Source: Dentipellis sp. KUC8613
Taxonomy: Eukaryota; Basidiomycota; Agaricomycetes; Russulales; Hericiaceae
Length of the DNA stretch: 64,000 nt
Assembly: GCA_002286715.1 (NCBI GenBank)
Contig: NSJX01000016.1
Location: 8,414-72,413, forward strand
Direction of reading: 5' to 3'
How positions within the stretch are numbered: the first letter of the stretch is position 1; every line of letters begins with the position of its first letter. A model generated the notes under the pieces. That model searched no databases, was not told the origin of the DNA, and worked only from the letters and a program-made list of their open reading frames with translations. Shown here piece by piece: positions 57,465-64,000 of the stretch. The translations under genes were made by a program, and so were the position numbers.

Positions 57465-58743
57465 CTACATCGCCTCTTCTTCGTCCTCGTCCCCCGAAAC
57501 CTCTGCATTTTCCTGGCCAGCTTTCGCCATGAGTTGAGCAAGATCCTGTTCGTCCGTCTCGGAAACGGCTTTCGGCTGGACAGACACAGTCAAAACCCGG
57601 GGGGATATTGAGGACATTATATCATACCTTCATCTTGAGCACCAGCGCACCACCTTCATCCTCAATTGTGCTTTGGATAGACTCGATTGCACGTTCTAGG
57701 CGCTCAACAGCGGCATACTATCGTGAAGTCAGATCGTGTAGTCGATACAATGAGCCTAGGTAGACTTACCTTGTCTGTGGCATTCGTGCTGAGAACGTAG
57801 AGTGGGGGGGCGACAAGCTTTGCTTTGATGGGCACAGCTTCACTGCTCGCTTTTTCGCCTGCCTTTAGAGCCTTTTTGATGGCGTCGATACCGGACGGGG
57901 TATAGCAGGTCAATTCGATATCTGCACGAAGTTTTATGGGCTGTGGTGTAAGACGGCGAGCGATCGTGTTCATGAGGAGCGTGTAGGTGGACGACGGTAC
58001 TGGTTGCGGCAACGATGAGAACACAGTCTCTGGCTCACTGTCCACAAAGACGGTGAGTAGAGAGATACAGTCAGCCACACAGTATACTCACGTCAATGCC
58101 AGCTTAAAAGCCTCATATGGATGGCCATATTTCTTACCCAGAGGCCATGCGATCTGATCGTAAAGCTTTTCTAGGCGCTCCTCTTCGCTCGAGCTGGTGA
58201 CAGGCGTCTCCTCGGCACCTTCTTCATGGCCTGCTGGCTTAACCTCTTCTTTTTCAGCGGCCTTGGCAGACTCCTCGGCGTCGAAAGAAGGCAGGCGCGA
58301 TGCGACGTGACGCATGATTGAGGCTACTGTCTTAGACTTCATGTACCTCTCCTCGCATTTTGTGATGTCTTCTGGCGAGACACGTCTCTTCGAGAGGTCA
58401 ATATAACCTGTATTTCAAGATGAGTATTGGCCCAGGTATAGGCAATCCATCTAGTACCCGTACCTTTTTCCTTGTCGACTCGGAGAACGACAACCACTTC
58501 ATTCCTTCCGACACGGATGAGCTTCTGAATAGAACGGATCCGGCGACGAGACAATTCAGAAAGCAGGATCATTCCTTCTATATTGTCGTATTCCAGCTGC
58601 CCAGAATACGTTCAGTTCTCCCGTGTGGTCTCAAGGTAGACGAGACTTACGAGCTTGACATAGGCTCCCATCTCAGCAATCTGACGAACTTGCACCATGA
58701 CAAGCTCGTCAACCTCTGGATAACGTTGCTCGTAATACCGCAT
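57465..58743 (-). CDS. SUI2: Translation initiation factor eIF2 alpha
   Basis: Regulatory subunit of the initiator-tRNA carrier eIF2. Exons give [60 protein letters not shown] and [20 protein letters not shown]. The Ser in LSELSRRR is the conserved kinase target (Ser51 in yeast and human), so stress control by Gcn2-type kinases should be intact. The helical domain ends with [20 protein letters not shown]. The C-terminal domain includes [20 protein letters not shown] and [16 protein letters not shown], and the tail is acidic (GDEDEEEAM). An insertion rich in Glu, Lys and Ser interrupts the helical domain. TSR3 lies 205 bp upstream on the same strand. Confidence 0.95.
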
Positions 58744-58947
58744 GGTGAAGAGTAAGGATAACTCTCCTCCGAATCGTGTAAAGAGAGATGATAGTCGATC
58801 TCAGCAAGCCCACTTAGGCGTGACTCGCTTCGCGCTTGTCACTGTCGAGTCACCGCTATGTCACCACAACGTTACAGAGCGCCTCAAAACTACCAGGAAA
58901 TAAGTAGGTTATTAAGACAGCATATTACAACGGTACACTCGTAGGGG

Positions 58948-60129
58948 CTAAAGCTCCTCAGGTTCATCACTTTCCCCCTCTGAACTCGACTCAGATGGGA
59001 GATGATTTGGATTTGCTACCAGCAGATCTTCTCCTTCGGCTACCCCAGAACAAATGTCACGTCCGCCACTCGACAATGCTTTGCAAAAATGCTTACCTCG
59101 TTTTCCTCTCGACTGTTCGTATGTCGCTTCCAACTCTTGCAAGATCACTTCTTGCATCGCAACAACTTCTTTGGCCGTGGTGCACGTTCGGTATCGTTGA
59201 AAGAACGCACTAGCCATTCAGCCAGTCAGAGATCGACTGGCCAACAATGACCTTGAAACCTACCGATTCACTTTCCATAGAGCACTTCCCCATCCGAAGC
59301 CTTCCAGCAAACGCTCCGCATATTCATCGAATCCAGTGAGGTAGAATGCAGCAGCCAGAGCTTCGACGCAATTGAGACGCCAAGGTTTGCCATAGTTTGT
59401 GGGGTTTGTTGCGATTAGGTACGGAACTAGGAGGGAATTGTCGGATACGATGTCAATATCGTATAATCAACGTTAATGGCATAGCTCACGAAGCCGCTCA
59501 TGAGGGCTGGCAATCTTCCCGAAGGGTATGTCGTCTAGTCGGGCCCACGAGCACTCAACGACTGCAAGGCCACCCTGAAGAACAATATCTCTGTCGGATG
59601 GTGCTATCACTTGTGTAGCTCGCGGTCTATAAGCCATCAGTCACGACCAATAATCAACGTCATCAAGTTTGCGTACGACATAACGACGCCGTGAAAGCGA
59701 GCGCCAACTTTCAACTCCTTGATCAAGCCCAGTCTAGACAGCTTCTTCCCCGAGCATCGTCGTGGGTCGCAGTGATCGAAATCCTATGTCATGAGCACCA
59801 TAAGACTGCCATACCTACAACGGCAGAAAGAGACTGAAGCAGGCCTTACCCACATTGCCACGGGCATGGGTATGACAAGCCCTGGAACCCCTTAATTGAA
59901 GCCAGCTGAATAGGGAGAAATACGCACTGGTCTCCTGCTCCTCTTCTGCGCTCTCACCCTCCTTGTCAGTCTCTGTGCGATCAACTGCACTCTCGGGCCT
60001 CCTCTCGTCCAGGCGCCGTTGCTCCTTGTGCCACTTTCCTCTATTTGACGGCCCCCCGGTTGGCCATTTGTTACGATGGCCGGTACCATGTGCTTTGGGA
60101 TGGTTATTCCCTGATCTACCCTTGGCCAT
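58948..60129 (-). CDS. TSR3: 18S rRNA aminocarboxypropyltransferase TSR3
   Basis: SPOUT-like enzyme that adds the acp group to the hypermodified uridine of 18S rRNA during late 40S maturation. Exon 1 starts MAKGRSGNNHPKAHGTGHRN and carries a basic then acidic tract. The RLI-like N-terminal motif is VAMWDFDHCDPRRCSGKKLS. Then come DREIVLQGGLAVVECSWARL, DDIPFGKIASPHERL, LVPYLIATNPTNYGKPWRLN, CVEALAAAFYLTGFDEYAER and LLEGFGWGSAFFQRYRTC. The C-terminal tail is Ser/Glu-rich and ends DEPEEL. The start at 60129 is chosen over an in-frame ATG at 60174. Confidence 0.92.
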
Positions 60130-60298
60130 GTGTGCAAATTCGAATGGCAAGTAGACAATTCGTTTACTCGTCAAGGTGCGGTGTACGTAGGGAAGAGCTG
60201 CGACAGATTGAAAGTGAGATCAGATCTCAGCTTAGTCACTTTCCAGACTGTATGTCATTCTTACTTACTTACATATGAGTAGTGTATACGTAGTCAGT

Positions 60299-62482
60299 CC
60301 CAGTGAAAATCCCGCCTGGTGAGATCGGACGAGATATGGCCTAATATGTAAAAATGCAAGTGAGCTGGCGAGATCTGGTGACATCTGCTAAATCGTCTCT
60401 GGCAAGTACTGGATTGCATTTCTTTCCTCAGAGTATGACGTAGATCTGTCGGGTACATGGAAGTATACTCGTGCGCTCCAAGTTCGGGTTGTGATTCCAA
60501 GTCGCCGCGTCCCTGTCGTCACTTACTTCTCTCCTCCATCCCCCAACATCCTCCTGTCGTCTATCCCTCCTTCCCCATTTCTCCCTGGCCATCAATATCC
60601 TAAGGCAATCGAATGGTTGCTTGTGCACGACTGCTGCGTTGTGTGCGACTGCAATTGCCATGACGTCATCAGCGGCTCGTTGTTGCCGCCAAAAAGGTCG
60701 GCGCCGGAGGAAGCTGGGCGAGTGCATCGACAAGACCACAGATGAGCATAGCAGATACCCGTATTCCCCCATAGTACATGGAAAATGCCATTGGAGACGA
60801 TGTGAGTTCGAGAGCTTCGGCGGGCGGGCGGGCGGGCGAGCGAGTAATTAGATGGGCGGGCGAGTAGACGAGTTGGCGAACGAGATCCCCAGCTGTCTGT
60901 CGATTGTACGGTAAGTAAGTCAAAGATTTACTGGCACTCCTCTCGTTCACCATTCCTTCCGTAAGTGTCCGCGCACGCGTGTCAGGCCGCGATAAGCGTC
61001 TCCAATGACGCCCGAATTGGTTCCCTGCGACGCGGTCGATGCAGAGGACAAGTGCACGCGAGACCAACGTTGAGCTCACCCAGAGGCTTCAACTCTCCAC
61101 ACGTCCTGTCTCTTCCTTGCTACTGGAAATGCTGCGTCCCTGCCTTTCGACGACGCGCTCTTTGCTCGCGCAGTCGGACTTTAGGCCTTCCTAACCCTGT
61201 CGTCTACCTGTTCAATGTTCTTGACACGAGGCAGGCTCCTACTTGCGGAGTTGTAGTTGTGCCTGCAGCACGAGGGTCTCACAGCGTGTACGCCGGCATG
61301 TACAAACTTCGGCACCACGTCGAGCTCCAGCAGTGGGCACACGCCGAGCTCATGATAGGTGTCCCCAGTACCTATCCTACAAGTGTTTCTCCGCGACTGA
61401 TGCATCGATATTGCACCAGACATGCACTCATACCCCCAGAAGCGCTACCTCCAGCCCCCAATCCACGTAGCCTCTCCTCTTGTATCTCTTTCAGCGCCCC
61501 TCACAGCTCTGCCTCAGCCGTGGTCTGCCGCCGGGTGCGACTACGGTGCCCAACTCCTCCCGCCGGGCGTCGCCTTCCCGGTAGTACTCACAAAGCTCGT
61601 GCTGTACACATATTTCCAGCTTCGTGCCCGCGCTGCTGCATGCTGCAACGGGAAGCTCCACATTTAACGCGCTCTGCGCGCGTATCACGAAGCACTTCGT
61701 GTAATCCTCATCGGTACGCATGCTGCGGGCGGTCCCTGACTAGAATGTTTTGTGACTGACGCATCCTGTTTGCAAACGACATCACGCCAGACTTGCAATT
61801 GCATCTCCCGCTAAATGACTATCTCCCGCGCCGCCTTCAGCGCCCCACCGCGACACCCTTCTCAGCTCGGCCTCGCACACGGCCCGCTCTCGAGCATAAC
61901 GACCCAGGCACCTTCGACCCTCCTGCCGCGCTACACGTCCTCCTCAACCTCGCCGCTGCCGACCGAGATCGTACTGTATGCATTCGTCCAACTCACCGCG
62001 CTCGCCGCACGCTCGGTGTGCGCGCCGCGAAACACATTGCATCGTTGCCGACTGCGCGGGCGGCGTGGCGCTGCATTAGCGCCGCGGGCTTGCACGCAAC
62101 GTGTCGCCGTCTGCAAGCGTGTTCGCGAGGGGGACGGGGTAGGGGGATTGCGAGGGACAGCTGGCACGAGCTGGTTAGAGCAGTCCCGCGGTGAAGGGTA
62201 CGAATACGGATTCGGGCGAGAACTGTTGAGAGTGGGCGGGGTCGGGTCCTATATGTTGATATCTGCAATAATGTACTAGAAATTTAATGATATGCATGCT
62301 TCAAATTCATGACCTGATCAGACCCGATGTGAGCAGATGGCGCATATGGGACCCGATGACGCCAGACCTCGACAGACGAAATCTGGTCAGATAGTTAAAA
62401 TAGTCCAGAAAATCTGCTCAGATCTGTATTTACATATCGGACCATCTCTCGCCCGACCTCGCCAGGCGGGATTTTCACTGGG
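60299..62482. mobile_element. ~2.2-kb non-autonomous DNA transposon with hAT-like ends
   Basis: The left end (60299-60350) starts CCCAGTGAAAATCCCGCCTG, and the same sequence is inverted at 62432-62482. About 51 bases align with roughly eight mismatches. The CAGTG terminus resembles hAT elements. Both sides are flanked by AGTCAGT (60292-60298 and 62483-62489), a 7-bp match and so one base short of the usual hAT 8-bp duplication. Inner flanks carry degenerate subterminal GATCTG words. The interior is GC-rich, has a (GGGC)n run at 60820-60844 and only low-complexity ORFs. No transposase was found. Confidence 0.65.
60820..60844 (+). repeat. (GGGC)n microsatellite
   Basis: Four to five GGGC units followed by GAGCGAG, inside the inverted-repeat element. 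Confidence 0.8.
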
Positions 62483-63277
62483 AGTCAGTAGTCAGTACTC
62501 GTACCTCGATGCTAGTGGCTAGCGCCTGAAGCTCCTGAAGGCCTGATCGAGAATTTATTTCGACAAACCGCATCCAGATTCAGACTCGAAGTTTTTCCCA
62601 CGAGAAATGGGGGGTGGCCAATATCTTGCCATCGAAACATTTTCCTTCCTGGACAACATGTAGTGCAACTCCACACGCTGAAACCCGTCATGCGATGATT
62701 AGAGTCTGCTGGTTGCAGCACGGTAACGTGACAATACAAAGGCGCGATATCTATAGTCAAGGTGTGGCTACACTTCTGCTCTGTTCAAGGGACGCAGAAA
62801 GACAATATTTGTCGTGAGCATGAGGGTTTGGTATGAGTGAGTCGACGCGTTAAGATACTGGTTCTTGTGTCGCCAAGAGCGATAACGTGCACGAATAAAT
62901 TTAAATTTAAAGACGGCGCGCTTTACCGGGCCGATGACCCACCGCTCCATGATACTCCAGCGACGACGTTGGACTTTGCACGATGCAACGCTTCAGAAAC
63001 TCCCTAATGTCGACGCCGTTAGAGAAGGAGCTAGTACGTAGCCGTGACGTGGCGGAGCATGCCACAGTCGCTGGTGATTCTGTACGTATAGGGGCAGAAG
63101 TCACAGCTCATTCTGGTCGTAGGTCTCACTAGATTACGCAGTTTGCCCTCCCCAGCTTTCCGATCGCTTGACACGTGTCTTCAATGCTCTTCAATGGTGC
63201 ATTTACTGAACGTACTGAGCGTCCAGGGTTCTCGAAGATTGATCCACTTAATCACGTCAACTCCTCATGAAAGAAAC
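62483..63277. other. Intergenic, nothing recognised
   Basis: Only short unsupported ORFs. An AAATTTAAATTTAAAG run lies near 62898-62913. Confidence 0.4.
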
Positions 63278-64000
63278 ATGGACGCGGGCCGGGTAAGTAG
63301 AGTATAGCTGGGAGAGTGTGGACGGCTGGCTAGAGTGCATATCAAAGAATTTCGGCGATTGCGCTGATCGAATGGCCAGGCTGGTCAAAACGGTTCTGAT
63401 GAAGTTATTACAGGAATTCTCGTGAGTTTTGTTTTTTCTCTGAGTTTATCTTTTAGCTTGGAAGTTTGACTTGTTTTGTCAGGCGTTCACTGTGCACCAG
63501 CATGGGTGACTGTCATGTCAGTTTTACCTATGACACGATGGTGCTTGAACCTGAGCGCGAGTAAGTAGGTACACCGTGTCTTTGTCATGATGCAATCTTC
63601 CTGCCTGTCCAAAGGACCGGAGCCCGACGCGGGAGGGCCCGTGCCTGTGCAATTGCGTCATGCGGGTAAGTATACCTGCCGAGAAGAGCCTCGAGTTGGC
63701 TTCGTTGAACGACCCATCCTTGTAAGTACTTACAGTCTCGCCACTCGACATCCTGGATATTGCTCCGCACTGATGTGGTTTCAGGCTCATACGTAGACAT
63801 GTCTTGAATTTGTTTACCCCAAGGGCATCTTGACAGCGAAGCTTCCCGAGACCTCGACGCCCTATTGTGCGATATACTTATCTCGTGGATCTGTCCTCTG
63901 CTAAACAATGGGCCCCCCTTCGGTGCGTGTTGATTCAGAAATCTTACGCTTAAATCGTTCACTCCATTTTGCCAATCGATCATTCTTGCGCTAGCGGCAG
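63278..64000 (+). CDS. Possible multi-exon gene, truncated at window edge
   Basis: Weak model. An ATG at 63278 is followed after five codons by a GTAAGT donor. A later exon reads NFGDCADRMARLVKTVLMKL, then a GTGAGT donor, then RSLCTSMGDCHVSFTYDTMV and LEPER before another GTAAGT. Two further GTAAGT donors follow at about 63665 and 63722. The succession of consensus splice sites with compatible phases suggests a real transcript, but the protein is not recognised and the downstream joins are ambiguous. Confidence 0.25.

Noticed and set aside
60965..61759. 264-codon plus-strand ORF
   Set aside because: Low-complexity, GC-driven open frame inside the inverted-repeat element with no motif or domain.

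Overview
The window looks like nuclear chromosomal DNA of a filamentous basidiomycete, most likely an Agaricomycete. The genes are dense and cut by many introns of about 45-60 nt. The white-collar-1 type photoreceptor has a LOV domain but no GATA zinc finger, as is usual in this group. Most genes are conserved eukaryotic housekeeping or signalling genes. No rRNA, tRNA or CRISPR array was seen.

Layout. 1-3300 is a repeat-rich edge with 44-bp repeat units, a hairpin element and a broken proline-rich repeat protein. 3328-13479 holds CDC20/Slp1, a single-pass membrane protein, the mitochondrial ferredoxin Yah1, the AP-1 mu adaptin and the F-box/Sec10 recyclin Rcy1. 13643-17569 holds a large Ser-rich protein and a four-exon Asterix (PAT complex) gene with a GC-AG intron. 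17691-26274 holds JIP5/WDR55 head-to-head with a PDH/BCKDH-family kinase, then a WC-1 LOV photoreceptor, RPL10 (uL16) and a HAD-IIA phosphatase.

26447-33184 is the accessory part. It has a ~1-kb unit bounded by ~90-bp terminal inverted repeats carrying an unknown ORF, then an oxidoreductase group: a zinc alcohol dehydrogenase, a decayed SDR pseudogene and a cytochrome P450.

33771-47201 holds the chitin-synthase activator SKT5/CHS4 with a CAAX end, CHK1 kinase, an SLMAP/PRO45-like FHA tail-anchored STRIPAK protein, and a large protein joining a BTB domain to a CAP-Gly domain. 48318-60129 holds a DUF3602 (Par32-like) gene whose repeats coincide with exons, a Fus3/Kss1-class MAP kinase, a LEE1-like CCCH zinc-finger protein, a frameshifted unknown gene, NOC4, eIF2-alpha and TSR3. 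60299-62482 is a ~2.2-kb element with ~50-bp terminal inverted repeats and a hAT-like CAGTG end. The rest is unresolved apart from a weak, edge-truncated gene model.

Themes. Ribosome biogenesis and translation recur (JIP5, NOC4, TSR3, RPL10, eIF2-alpha), as do cell-cycle and signalling genes (CDC20, CHK1, MAPK, SLMAP) and membrane traffic or wall synthesis (AP-1 mu, Rcy1, SKT5, Asterix). This fits ordinary chromosomal arms interrupted by small non-autonomous transposons. I did not find a convincing new multi-gene system. The most unusual items are the inverted-repeat unit with an unknown ORF, the BTB/CAP-Gly fusion, two GC-AG introns, the exon-equals-repeat DUF3602 gene and the dead SDR inside an oxidoreductase group.
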